Both the position numbers and the translations under genes were made by a program. From Burkholderiales bacterium (lineage in GTDB: Bacteria; Pseudomonadota; Gammaproteobacteria; Burkholderiales; Burkholderiaceae_C), in the NCBI GenBank assembly GCA_028868825.1, contig JAGWTU010000002.1, forward strand, positions 1 through 64,000: 64,000 nt of DNA, in the 5' to 3' direction. Under the pieces are notes generated by a model. It ran no database searches. It had not been told where the DNA came from and worked only from the letters and a program-made list of their open reading frames with translations. Positions within the stretch are counted from its first letter, which is position 1; the number at the start of each line of letters is the position of its first letter. Below, piece after piece: positions 26,823-35,623 of the stretch.

Positions 26823-28221
26823 CTGGTCGCTGGCGTTCAGGAACCTGCTGCGCAATCGGCGGCGGTCGCTGTCCACGGTCGCCGCTCTGGCGATCGGTCT
26901 GGCCGCGATCCTTCTCTTCAGCGGCTTCAAGGCCAACCTGGGCTACACGATGCTGACGGCCTATGTGCGCGCCGGCGGGCACATGCAGATCCAGCACCGC
27001 GACTACTACCTGTACGGCAGCGGCAATCCGACCGCCTATGGCATCAGCGACTACCAGGGCCTGGTCGAAGCGATACGCAAGGACCCTGTGCTCGCGCCGC
27101 TGCTCGCCGTCGCGACGCCGATGCTGCGCTTCGGCGGGCTGGCCGGGAATTTCGATGCCGGCATCTCGCGCACGGTGATCGGCACCGGCTATGTCGCCGC
27201 CGATGTCCAGCGCATGCGCACCTGGAACGAATACCAGGTCCCGATCACACGACCGCAGTTTCCGCTCGAAGGCGCGCCGCCGGAGGCCGCCATCGTCGGC
27301 ATCGGCGTCGCCCGCGTGCTCCAGCTCTGCGCCCCGCTGCACATCGCCTCCTGCGCCAACCCCGCGGCCGCAGCACCCGTGCTCGACAAGGCCGGCGCGG
27401 CCTTGCCTTCCGACATCGCCGGTCTGGCACAGGCCGAGCATGCCGCCACGAGCGCCAAGACGGCGCCGTCGGGCGTGAAGATCGAATTGCTTTCGAGCAG
27501 CGCCCGCGGCGCGCCCAACGTCGCGGCGCTCGACGTCGTGGCGGCCGAGGACCAGGGCTTCAAGGAGCTCGACGAGATCTCCGTCATCGTCCAGTTGGCG
27601 CAGGCGCAGAAGCTCGTGTTCGGACGCGCCGCGCCCCGGGTCACCTCGATCATGGTGCTGCTGAACCACAGCGCCGATCAGGCCAAGGCGGCGGCCCGCC
27701 TCGAGGCACTGCTGGCCGAACGCGGCGGCGCCCAGCCGCTGGTCGTGCGCACGTTCGAGGACCTGAATCCGTTCTACGTCCAGAGCGACCAGATGTTCGA
27801 CGTCATCTTCCGCTTCATCTTCTTCCTCATCGGCGCCATCGTGCTGTTCACGGTCGGCAACACGATGAACACGGCCGTCATCGAGCGCACCGTCGAGATC
27901 GGCACCCTGCGCGCGATCGGCCTGCGCCAGAGCGGCGTGCGACGGCTGTTCGTGATCGAAGGTTTCGTGCTCGGCTGCGTCGGCACGATCCTGGGCCTGC
28001 TGACGGCGATCGCCATCGGCGCGCTCGTCAACCGCTCGGGGCTGACCTGGCTGCCGCCGAGCAGCTCGGAGCGGCTGCCGCTGCAACTGCGGGTGTTGGC
28101 CGAGGTCTGGAATGTCTCGATGACGGCCATCGGCCTGGTCGTCATCGCCACGCTGTCGGCCTGGTGGCCGGCCTGGCGGGCGTCGAACCTGAATGTCGTG
28201 GAGGCCCTGCGCCATGCCTGA
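26809..28221 (+). CDS. ABC transporter permease, FtsX/LolE type (module 1)
   Basis: A 470-residue MacB/FtsX-like permease. It starts MNSADWSLAFRNLLRNRRRS, then one transmembrane helix (residues ~22-42), a large periplasmic domain of about 300 residues, and three C-terminal helices with VGNTMNTAVIERTVEIGTLRAIG, the FtsX-family coupling segment. The periplasmic domain has a Cys pair (LQLCAPLHIASC). ATG 26809 lies within the end of the ATPase gene; an upstream in-frame extension encodes only repeat-derived residues. The domain layout fits mechanotransmission to periplasmic partners, here likely the LolA-like protein next door. Confidence 0.88.
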   Translation: MNSADWSLAFRNLLRNRRRSLSTVAALAIGLAAILLFSGFKANLGYTMLTAYVRAGGHMQIQHRDYYLYGSGNPTAYGISDYQGLVEAIRKDPVLAPLLAVATPMLRFGGLAGNFDAGISRTVIGTGYVAADVQRMRTWNEYQVPITRPQFPLEGAPPEAAIVGIGVARVLQLCAPLHIASCANPAAAAPVLDKAGAALPSDIAGLAQAEHAATSAKTAPSGVKIELLSSSARGAPNVAALDVVAAEDQGFKELDEISVIVQLAQAQKLVFGRAAPRVTSIMVLLNHSADQAKAAARLEALLAERGGAQPLVVRTFEDLNPFYVQSDQMFDVIFRFIFFLIGAIVLFTVGNTMNTAVIERTVEIGTLRAIGLRQSGVRRLFVIEGFVLGCVGTILGLLTAIAIGALVNRSGLTWLPPSSSERLPLQLRVLAEVWNVSMTAIGLVVIATLSAWWPAWRASNLNVVEALRHA

Positions 28222-29032
28222 GCAAGAAACGCATGCCATCGACCGTCCGGCGCGCCGCGCCGCCTGCCTGCGCGTCGTCGCCGCGGCGGCGCTCATCGGC
28301 GGCGGCGCCGGCCGCGCCGCCGCCGCGGTCGACGCGCAGGCGGCGCTCGTCGCCAGCGACGCGATCCGCAACCCGAACCAGCCGTTCCGGGTCACGGTCA
28401 CGATCACCGAATTCGAAAAGGGCGTGCAGGTCAATACGACGACGCTCGTGAGCTACGCGCGCGTGCTCGCCGGCGGCCAGTTCGCGAGCCTGTTGCGCTT
28501 CGTCGAGCCGGCGCGCGATGCCGGCAAGGTCATGCTCAAGAACGGCAGCGATCTCTGGTTCTACGACCCCGGGACCAAGTCCGCGGTGCGCATCTCGCCC
28601 CAGCAGCGACTGATGGGTCAGGCCTCCAACGGTGACGTCGTGACGGTCAACTTCGCGCGCGACTACAAGGCCACGCTCGGCGCCTCCGAGTCGATCACCG
28701 ACGGCGAGCGCCACAACCGCGCCAGCCACCGGCTCGATCTCAAGGCGAGCACGCCCGACGCGACCTACGGTTCGATCGAGCTGTGGGTCGATGCCGCCAG
28801 CCAGGCGCCGATCAAGGCGCGCTTCTACGCCGACTCGGGGCGCCTGCTCAAGACCGCCTATTACCGCAAATTCCGCGAAGAACTCGGCGCCGAACGCCCG
28901 ACCGAGATGGTCATCATCGACGGGCTCGACCCCCAATCGGTGACAATCGTCCGCACCAGTGACTACGCGTTTCGCAACGCGCCGCCCACGTGGTTCCAAC
29001 GCGAATACCTGCCACGATTCACAGCGGATTGA
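28214..29032 (+). CDS. LolA-like outer-membrane lipoprotein-sorting protein (module 1)
   Basis: A 272-residue exported protein. The N-terminus carries RRAACLRVVAAAALIGGG, an export signal with nearby arginines. The mature part resembles the LolA/LolB-like fold annotated as outer-membrane lipoprotein-sorting protein: VTVTITEFEKGVQ, MLKNGSDLWFYDPGTKSAVRIS, RLMGQASNGDVVTVNFARDY, SIELWVDAASQAPIKARFY. Such proteins carry lipids or lipoproteins across the periplasm. It overlaps the permease stop by 8 bases and lies 4 bases before the barrel gene, so all four are likely one transcript. Confidence 0.85.
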   Translation: MPEQETHAIDRPARRAACLRVVAAAALIGGGAGRAAAAVDAQAALVASDAIRNPNQPFRVTVTITEFEKGVQVNTTTLVSYARVLAGGQFASLLRFVEPARDAGKVMLKNGSDLWFYDPGTKSAVRISPQQRLMGQASNGDVVTVNFARDYKATLGASESITDGERHNRASHRLDLKASTPDATYGSIELWVDAASQAPIKARFYADSGRLLKTAYYRKFREELGAERPTEMVIIDGLDPQSVTIVRTSDYAFRNAPPTWFQREYLPRFTAD

Positions 29033-29036
29033 CCGT

Positions 29037-30308
29037 ATGCCTCGCGCCTCGAACTGGATCCTGAGCACCGCCTGCGCGCTGGGCTGCGCCGTCACGGCCA
29101 CACCGGCGTTCTGCGACGACAGCGATGCGCTCTCCTTGCAGCCCGAGGCGGCGCCCGCGGCCGGCGGCGCCTCGCCCTTGCGCGCCGCGGTCGAACTGGC
29201 CTGGGGCCGGATCGACGACCGCCTGACGGCTCGAACCGAGGATGGCCACCGGGCATCGCTCGACCTGCGCTACGCGAGCCGGATCGGCGACGCCTGGCGC
29301 GTGGGGTTTTCCGACCGCATCGACGACACCCATCCCTCGCTGCCAGGCCAGACGACGACGAGCAACAGCCTGCGCGAGGCCTACGCCGGATGGCAGAACG
29401 CAGCGTCGTCGACAACGGTCGACCTGGGGCGGATCAATCTGCGACAGGGGCCGGCCTACGGCTACAACCCGACCGATTTCTTCCGCGACGGCGCGCTGCG
29501 CTCGATCACCACGGCCGACCCGGTGGCGCTGCGCGAGACGCGCATGGGCACGGGCATGCTGCGCCTGCAGCAGTTCTGGACGGGCGGCGGCGCGACGCTG
29601 GCGCTGGCGCCGAAGCTCGACAGCACGCCGGACCCCCGGCCGTCGGCGATCGACCTCGGTGCGACGAACGCCAGCGACCGCGCACTGCTCAGCGTCAACG
29701 CGCGCGCCTCCGACCGCTTCAGCGGCCAGGGCTCGATCCTGCTGACCCGCGGCCAGTCGGCCCTCATCGGCCTCAACGCGACCGCGCTCGCGGGCAATAC
29801 GCTCGTCGCTTACGGCGAATGGTCCTACGGCAAGCGCCCGCGCCTGTTCGACCAGCTGCTCGGCACGCCTGCAGCCCCCTCGGCAACGAGCCAGGCGGCG
29901 CTCGGTCTGACCTATACGCCGACGGGTACGCTCGCGCTGACGGTCGAGGCCGAGTACAACGGCGCAGGCCTCGACCGCAACGGCATGCTGACGTTGCTCG
30001 CACAGGGCCCGGCGGGCTACGGCCGCTATCTCGCGTTGACCCAACCGAGTCAGGAGCTCGGATCGCGCAGCGCCTGGCTGGTGTATCTGAGCCAGAAGAG
30101 CCTGGGTCTGAAACAGCTCGACCTGACCGCGTTCGTGCGCACGAGTGCGGTCGACCACAGCAACTTCGCCTGGGCCGAACTGCGCTACCACTGGCAGCGC
30201 TTCGACGCGGCGCTGCAATGGCAGCGCAGCTTCGGCGGCAGCGCCACCGAGTACGGCAATCAGCCGTACCGCCAGGTCGCGCAGCTCGTCGGCGTCTTCT
30301 ACTACTGA
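29037..30308 (+). CDS. outer-membrane beta-barrel protein (module 1)
   Basis: A 423-residue protein with a signal peptide (start MPRASNWILSTACALGCAV, cleavage after TPAFC or nearby) and many alternating strands ending in an aromatic C-terminus (VGVFYY), as beta-barrels do. Barrel-like strands include SLDLRYASRIGDAWRVGFSD, TTVDLGRINLRQG and AWAELRYHWQRFDAALQWQ. No known porin motif is recognised by eye. Its place as last gene of the ABC / LolA-like set suggests it receives or inserts the exported lipid-type cargo in the outer membrane. It ends 37 bases before the convergent prsT gene. Confidence 0.78.
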   Translation: MPRASNWILSTACALGCAVTATPAFCDDSDALSLQPEAAPAAGGASPLRAAVELAWGRIDDRLTARTEDGHRASLDLRYASRIGDAWRVGFSDRIDDTHPSLPGQTTTSNSLREAYAGWQNAASSTTVDLGRINLRQGPAYGYNPTDFFRDGALRSITTADPVALRETRMGTGMLRLQQFWTGGGATLALAPKLDSTPDPRPSAIDLGATNASDRALLSVNARASDRFSGQGSILLTRGQSALIGLNATALAGNTLVAYGEWSYGKRPRLFDQLLGTPAAPSATSQAALGLTYTPTGTLALTVEAEYNGAGLDRNGMLTLLAQGPAGYGRYLALTQPSQELGSRSAWLVYLSQKSLGLKQLDLTAFVRTSAVDHSNFAWAELRYHWQRFDAALQWQRSFGGSATEYGNQPYRQVAQLVGVFYY

Positions 30309-30345
30309 GCGCCGCGCAAGCCCCCGGGCATGCCGCGGGCCGAGG

Positions 30346-33114
30346 TCACAGACCCTTGAGCAGATCGGTGACCTGGGACTGGTACGAGTAGCGGCCGCCC
30401 AGCGTGGCCAGTTTCTCGAGCTCGACCTTGGCTTGCGCGCGGTCGCCGGCATCGATCAGCCGTCGGGCCAGGTCGAGCCGGTAGCCGGGTGTGTCGGGTT
30501 CGCGCGCGACGGCCTTCTTCTGCCATTCCAGGGCCTGTGCGTACTGCTTTTCGCTCGCCAGCGCGGTCGCCAGCGTGTCCATCACGAACGCCGAATCCGG
30601 CAACGCATGCTGCGCCTGCTGCGCGACGTCCAGTGCGCCCGGCTTGTGCTGCGTGAGCAGGACATTGGCGAGGTTGTTCAGCGCCAGTCCGTTGCCGGGG
30701 TGCGTGGTCAGGACCTGGCGGTAGCGGGCCTCGGCCCCGGCCCAGTCCTGGCGGTCTTCGGCCGAGGTGCCGAGGTCGAAGATGAAATCGGCGTCCTTGG
30801 GATGTCCGCGCAGCCAGTCGGCAGCGAACCGCTCGGCATCGGCATTGCGGCCGGCGCGCTGATACAGCCGGTGCAGCTGCATTGCCAAGCCGCTCGACTT
30901 GTCCCGTTCGAGGCCCGCCCGCAGGGCCTGGATGGCCGGATCCCAGGCACGCTGGATGACCTGGACATCGCTTTCGATGACGTAGCCGATCGCCTCGGTC
31001 GGCTGCTGCTTCTGGATCTCGCGCGCCGCCTGCACGGCCTCGGGAAAGCGCTTGCGCGAGGTGAGCAGCTGCACCAGCGCGCGCTGGGCCGTCAGCTGCT
31101 TCGGGGCGATTTCGAGCGCCTTGCGCAGGAATTTCTCGGCATTCGCGTAGTCCTTGGCGCCGGCATAGTCCTCGGCCAGCCGCATGAAGGGCGCCGGCGA
31201 CGTCGGATGTGAATTGCCCACGCGCTGGAACGTGCTCTGGGCCTGCTGGGTATCGCCGACCGCCAATTGGGCACGCCCGAGCGCGTCGAGCAGTTCGATG
31301 CTGTCGGGCTGGGCCGCCGCCGCATCCTGCGCGGCCGCCAGCGCCGCCTTGGCATGCTGATGGTCGAGCCGGAAATTGACCAGCGCCAGGCTGGGGGCGA
31401 CCTCGTACGGGTTGTCGCGCGCCGCCTTCGCGAGCAGCGCCTCGACATCGTCGGGCTTGGCGCCCTGACGGGCGCGCAGGTCGGCCAGCGCCAGCTGGGC
31501 CGCCATGTTCTTCGGGTCATGGCTCAACAGCGCCTCGTAGCGCTTGGCCGCCGCGTCGAGCTGGTTGTCGTGGACGTCGATCTCGGCCAATGCCGCAACG
31601 GCCGCGAAATTGACCGGATCGAGGCTGACGGCCTTTTCCAGGCTCGCGCGCGCGGCGACGTTGTCCTTGCGCAGGGATTCGACCCGCCCGCGCATCACGT
31701 AGGACATCGGATCCTCGGGCGCCTTGGCGACGAGCGCTTCGCTGGCGCTGAGGGCACCGGCGAGATCGTTGGCGCGCACGCGCGCCGCCACCAGCGCCTG
31801 GTCGGCAAAGCTGGACTTCGAAGTCTTCGCCGACTCCTGCAGCCGGGAGAACCCGGCGTCGGTCTTGCCGTTGGCCATTTCCGCCATCGCCAGCGCGACG
31901 GCGGCGCGGGCGCTGTCGGGCTGGGCCTTGGCCGCGAGGGCGTAGTAGGTCTCGGCGCCGGCCATGTCCGACTGCTGGGCATAGGCGGCCGCGAGCAGCG
32001 ACAGCGCCGAGGCGTCGGGCTTGTCCTGCGACACCAGCGGCTGCAGCGCCGCGGCCACCTTCGCTGGCTGTCCCGAGCGCAGGTAGGCCTCGGCCAGCAG
32101 CTTGCGCGCCGCGGGCACGTCCGGCGCCAGCTGCACGGCCTGCGCCAGATGCGCCGTCGCGGCCGAGACCTGGTTGCTCTTGAGCTCGACCACGCCGGCC
32201 AACTGCAGCACCGGGGCGAACTGCGGCGCCAGCTTGAGCAACTGCTGCGAACCTTCGGAGGCCGCCTTCAGGTCGTTCTGCAGCAGCGCGAGCTGGGCCG
32301 TGTAGAAGCGGACCTGGAAGCTGTCGGGCACCCGCTTGCGGACCTCGGCCACTTCGGTCTTGAATGTGGCGACATCGTTGCGCTGCACGGCCATCACGAG
32401 CAGCGCGTCGTACGCGGCCATCTGGGTGGGCTTGATGGCGATCGCCTGCCGCAACGCCTTGTCGGCACCCTCGAAGTCGGATTTCGCCACCCACAGGAGC
32501 TGCCCCTTGAGCAGCCAGGCCTCGTCCGACTTGGGATCGTCGGCGATCACGGCCTGGACTTCGGCGAGCGCGTCGTCGAACGCGCCCTTGCCCCCGGTGA
32601 GCCGCGCATGCAGCAGCCGGGCCTCGGTGTTCTTGGGATCGAGCTTGAGCGCGGCGTCGATCTCGGCTGCGCTGCGATCGGGCATCTTCAGGGCCGCATA
32701 CGCATTGGCCAGGGCCGATTTCAATTCGGCGGCCGCCTTGGGATCGGACAGCGTGGACTGGCCGCTGCCCTTGATCACCTGGTCGGTCTGGCCATTGGCC
32801 AGCTGCGCATAGGCGAGCCTGGGCAGCACCAGGTTGTCGTCGTACTTGAGATCGCGGGCCTTGTTGAGCTCGATCAGCGCGCCGGGCGCGTCGCCGACGC
32901 GCAGCAGGAGGTCGCCCAGCAGGAACCGGGCCTGCGCCGATTGCGGATCCTTCTGCAGCGCTGTCTTGAGCTGCACCAGCGCGCCCTTGTCGTCGTTCTT
33001 GGCGACCGAAGTCTTGGCGGCGGCAATCAGGTCAGCGGCCGACGGGTCGCCGCACGCCGCGAGCATCGCCATCGCGACACCTGCCAGGCACCATCCATAG
33101 CCTTTCGATCTCAA
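30346..33114 (-). CDS. prsT: XrtA/PEP-CTERM system TPR-repeat lipoprotein PrsT
   Basis: A 922-residue TPR protein. The lipoprotein signal ends in MLAAC (Cys21). The rest is continuous TPR-like helices with the repeating patterns GALVQLKTALQKDPQSAQAR, AEIDAALKLDPKNTEARLLH and AEARYRQVLTTHPGNGLALN, ending in GRYSYQSQVTDLLKGL. PrsT is normally encoded with PrsK and PrsR in exosortase systems and is thought to act in polymer assembly or signalling at the envelope; its exact role is not known. It is 78 bases downstream of prsK on the same strand. A second, similar protein lies at 38648-41419. Confidence 0.92.
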   Translation of the reverse strand: MRSKGYGWCLAGVAMAMLAACGDPSAADLIAAAKTSVAKNDDKGALVQLKTALQKDPQSAQARFLLGDLLLRVGDAPGALIELNKARDLKYDDNLVLPRLAYAQLANGQTDQVIKGSGQSTLSDPKAAAELKSALANAYAALKMPDRSAAEIDAALKLDPKNTEARLLHARLTGGKGAFDDALAEVQAVIADDPKSDEAWLLKGQLLWVAKSDFEGADKALRQAIAIKPTQMAAYDALLVMAVQRNDVATFKTEVAEVRKRVPDSFQVRFYTAQLALLQNDLKAASEGSQQLLKLAPQFAPVLQLAGVVELKSNQVSAATAHLAQAVQLAPDVPAARKLLAEAYLRSGQPAKVAAALQPLVSQDKPDASALSLLAAAYAQQSDMAGAETYYALAAKAQPDSARAAVALAMAEMANGKTDAGFSRLQESAKTSKSSFADQALVAARVRANDLAGALSASEALVAKAPEDPMSYVMRGRVESLRKDNVAARASLEKAVSLDPVNFAAVAALAEIDVHDNQLDAAAKRYEALLSHDPKNMAAQLALADLRARQGAKPDDVEALLAKAARDNPYEVAPSLALVNFRLDHQHAKAALAAAQDAAAAQPDSIELLDALGRAQLAVGDTQQAQSTFQRVGNSHPTSPAPFMRLAEDYAGAKDYANAEKFLRKALEIAPKQLTAQRALVQLLTSRKRFPEAVQAAREIQKQQPTEAIGYVIESDVQVIQRAWDPAIQALRAGLERDKSSGLAMQLHRLYQRAGRNADAERFAADWLRGHPKDADFIFDLGTSAEDRQDWAGAEARYRQVLTTHPGNGLALNNLANVLLTQHKPGALDVAQQAQHALPDSAFVMDTLATALASEKQYAQALEWQKKAVAREPDTPGYRLDLARRLIDAGDRAQAKVELEKLATLGGRYSYQSQVTDLLKGL

Positions 33115-33192
33115 GGGAATCTCCTACCGTGCCCGCTAGTCGGCACTCGCATTCGGTTTGTATGGTTGACCCGGGTGGCACTGCCGGTCGGT

Positions 33193-35328
33193 TCAGGTCC
33201 GTTCGATCTCGCGCAAATCCGTCGCCGTTCGCATGTCGAAGAGCGGGAGCACCAGCGTCACCGCCGAGCCGCGCCCCACCTCGCTCTTCACGTCGACCTT
33301 GCCGCCGAGCTCTTTGACGTACTGGAAACTCTCGTAGGAGCCGATGCCCATGCCATTGGCCTTGGTCGAATTGAAGGGTCTGAACAGCCGCGTTTGGACG
33401 AATTCCGGCGTCATGCCGACGCCCGTATCGTTGACGACCACCCGAACCCATCCTGCGGTCTGTTGCAGGACGACTGCGACCGTACCCGAAGCCGACGTCG
33501 CGTCGAGTGCATTTTGCACAACATGTCCGAGTACGCGTTCGAGGCGCTGCTCGTGGCCGCGGGTCGAGACGCGGTCGACGAGGTCGAGATCGATCTTGCG
33601 TCCGCGCAGCTCGGCCGCGCTCTGGATGCGCAGCAGGATGGGCGCCAGCTCGACCCCGGAGGCTCCCCCCGCCGGCCGTTCGCCCTCACGCAACTGCAGC
33701 ATCATCTGGCGCATCTTGTCGAGCGAGCTTTCGACCGTGGCCAGCATGTCCTGCTGGAATTCCGGGTTGTCGCGGTGGCGCTCGGCGTTCTTCATCATCA
33801 GCGAGAGCTGGGTGATGATGTTCTTCAGATCGTGGACGACGAAGGCCGACATGCGGTTGAAGGCGTCGAACTTGCGCGCCTCGAGCAGCGCCTCGGTCGC
33901 ATTCATCTGGGCCAGGAACCCGGCCGCCTGCCGGGCTGCGGTCTTCAGCAGGTCCCGCACCTCCCAGTCGAGTTCGAGCGGCGTGCGGGGCTGCGCGAGC
34001 ACGACGAAGCCCAGCATCTCGTCGGCGACCAGCAGCGGGATCGCGAGCCAGGCCGAATCGAGCTCGGCCAGCCATGCCGGGACGACGGCGGCCTCGTCGG
34101 CGGGCAAGGCGCCCTCGCGTGCCGCATCGACCTCGACGATCCATTGGCGCTCGCGGATGAAGGTGCAGAAAGGCGAGTCGACGGGCTCCTCCACCTGGGG
34201 CTGCGGCATGTTCCAGGCCGCCGACGGCATGTAGCGGTCGTCGCCCAGGGCCTTGAACCAGAGGCAACCGGCCGGGCATTCGACCATGTCGGCCAGGCCG
34301 CGCACGACGAGGCCGCCGACCCCCTGCGCCCCGCCCTTGGTCGACAGCATCGACGTGAAGCGCAGCCATTCGAGCCGGTAGTCGTAGCGATAACTGAGGA
34401 AATGCTTGCTGAGGAAGACGCGCACGCGCGCGCGCAGCGAACCCGAGAAGATCAGCAGCGCCAGGCCGAGCATGGCGATGAACAGCAGCGCCACCTGCAG
34501 CGCCCCGCCCCAGGTGCCGCCGAAGAAGCGCACGTAATAGCCGGCGCCGGCGATGAGCAGCAGGTACAGGCCGATCAGCAGCAGCGAGACCGAATAGAAG
34601 ACCGCCGTCGACGAGACCTGGACCCGGGCCAGCCAGCGCGTGTGCCGGCGCGAGGCCATCAGCAGCAGCAGCACCGTCACGGCGTGGACGAGACCGCGCG
34701 CGCCCAAGGCGTCGCTGTCGAAGAAGCCGAACATCAGGACCTGCGAATACAGGTAGACGTCGTAGGCGAACAGGCAGCCCAGGCCCAGGCACAGCGGCTT
34801 CGCGCCCCAGCGCGAGGACTCGGCCTGGTTGCGGAAGAGCTGCTCGACGAGAACGAGGCCGAGCACCGCCCAGGCAAGCTGGCAGCCGACGAGTATGCGA
34901 GCCGCGGCATGCGAATCGTCCGCGACCAGCCCGAGATAGAGATTGGCCAGGGCACCGACGACGACGAGCAGGCACAGCGAAACGACGTCCCAGCGCCACA
35001 GCCCCACGCCCCAGGTCAGCGGCCGACGCAGCAGCGTGAGCATGAAGACGACCCAGGCGGCGTAGCGCAGCTGGTCGAACATCAGACTGAGGTGCCAGGG
35101 CAGGACCTTGGTCGACCATTGGTCGATCAGCCCCGTGACGCCCCAGGCCACGGTGGCCAGCACGGCCGCCATGTAGATGATGGCCGACGCCCCTACCGGC
35201 CGCTTCAGCAGCCCGGTGCGCCAGAGGTAGATCGCGTAGGCCGCGTGGGTCAGGGCCACGAGTCCGTAGCCGACCAGCGCCAGCCCGATGGCCAGTCCGC
35301 TCGCGTCGCCCGACATCAGACCATACAT
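33193..35328 (-). CDS. prsK: XrtA/PEP-CTERM system sensor histidine kinase PrsK
   Basis: A 711-residue inner-membrane sensor kinase. Residues ~5-285 hold about eight transmembrane helices. A GAF-type domain follows (EYLSF-like region with LAIPLLVADEMLGFVVLAQP), then the phospho-acceptor helix FVVHDLKNIITQLSLMMKN with His499, and a HATPase_c domain with NDTGVGM, PFNSTKANGMGIGSY and GRGSAVTLVLPL. It should phosphorylate PrsR, whose gene lies beyond the divergent glycosyltransferase. The signal is unknown. ATG 35328 is used; ATG 35316 is a possible alternative. Confidence 0.93.
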   Translation of the reverse strand: MYGLMSGDASGLAIGLALVGYGLVALTHAAYAIYLWRTGLLKRPVGASAIIYMAAVLATVAWGVTGLIDQWSTKVLPWHLSLMFDQLRYAAWVVFMLTLLRRPLTWGVGLWRWDVVSLCLLVVVGALANLYLGLVADDSHAAARILVGCQLAWAVLGLVLVEQLFRNQAESSRWGAKPLCLGLGCLFAYDVYLYSQVLMFGFFDSDALGARGLVHAVTVLLLLMASRRHTRWLARVQVSSTAVFYSVSLLLIGLYLLLIAGAGYYVRFFGGTWGGALQVALLFIAMLGLALLIFSGSLRARVRVFLSKHFLSYRYDYRLEWLRFTSMLSTKGGAQGVGGLVVRGLADMVECPAGCLWFKALGDDRYMPSAAWNMPQPQVEEPVDSPFCTFIRERQWIVEVDAAREGALPADEAAVVPAWLAELDSAWLAIPLLVADEMLGFVVLAQPRTPLELDWEVRDLLKTAARQAAGFLAQMNATEALLEARKFDAFNRMSAFVVHDLKNIITQLSLMMKNAERHRDNPEFQQDMLATVESSLDKMRQMMLQLREGERPAGGASGVELAPILLRIQSAAELRGRKIDLDLVDRVSTRGHEQRLERVLGHVVQNALDATSASGTVAVVLQQTAGWVRVVVNDTGVGMTPEFVQTRLFRPFNSTKANGMGIGSYESFQYVKELGGKVDVKSEVGRGSAVTLVLPLFDMRTATDLREIERT

Positions 35329-35623
35329 TCGGTCGGGTCACTCGTGAAATGTGGAAGGCGCCGATCGTACTGCCGCAAGCGTCGCCGACCGTCGCATCCC
35401 CTGCCCGTTTCGCTCGACAAAACACCCGGAAAGTCAAATTTCTCACCCCTGGCCGTTCCTATGTCACACGCCCCCCTGAAGCAGGGGTTGCTGCGCGGAG
35501 CGATGGCTCCTTACAGTTCGCCCATCGCGTCGCGACTGTCGATTTTTTTGACAAACCCGTGACCCCAACGCTCGGAATCCGCCGTGCCCGCCGGCCCCCG
35601 GAGCCAGGCAGCCAGGAGCAAGA

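Noticed and set aside
35473..35487. CCCCTG-AAG-CAGGGG hairpin in the prsK / sugar transferase gap
   Set aside because: The stem is only 6 bases and has no T run; chance is likely in sequence this rich in GC.
31267..35562. A 1431-codon open frame on the plus strand, opposite prsT and prsK
   Set aside because: It is antisense to two genes with clear family motifs; its product is Arg/Gln/His/Gly-rich with no recognisable domain, as expected for GC-rich antisense frames.
35548..35576. TTGACA as a -35 box before the sugar transferase gene
   Set aside because: At 17 bases' spacing the -10 position reads CTCGGA, a poor match, so I do not call a promoter in this gap.
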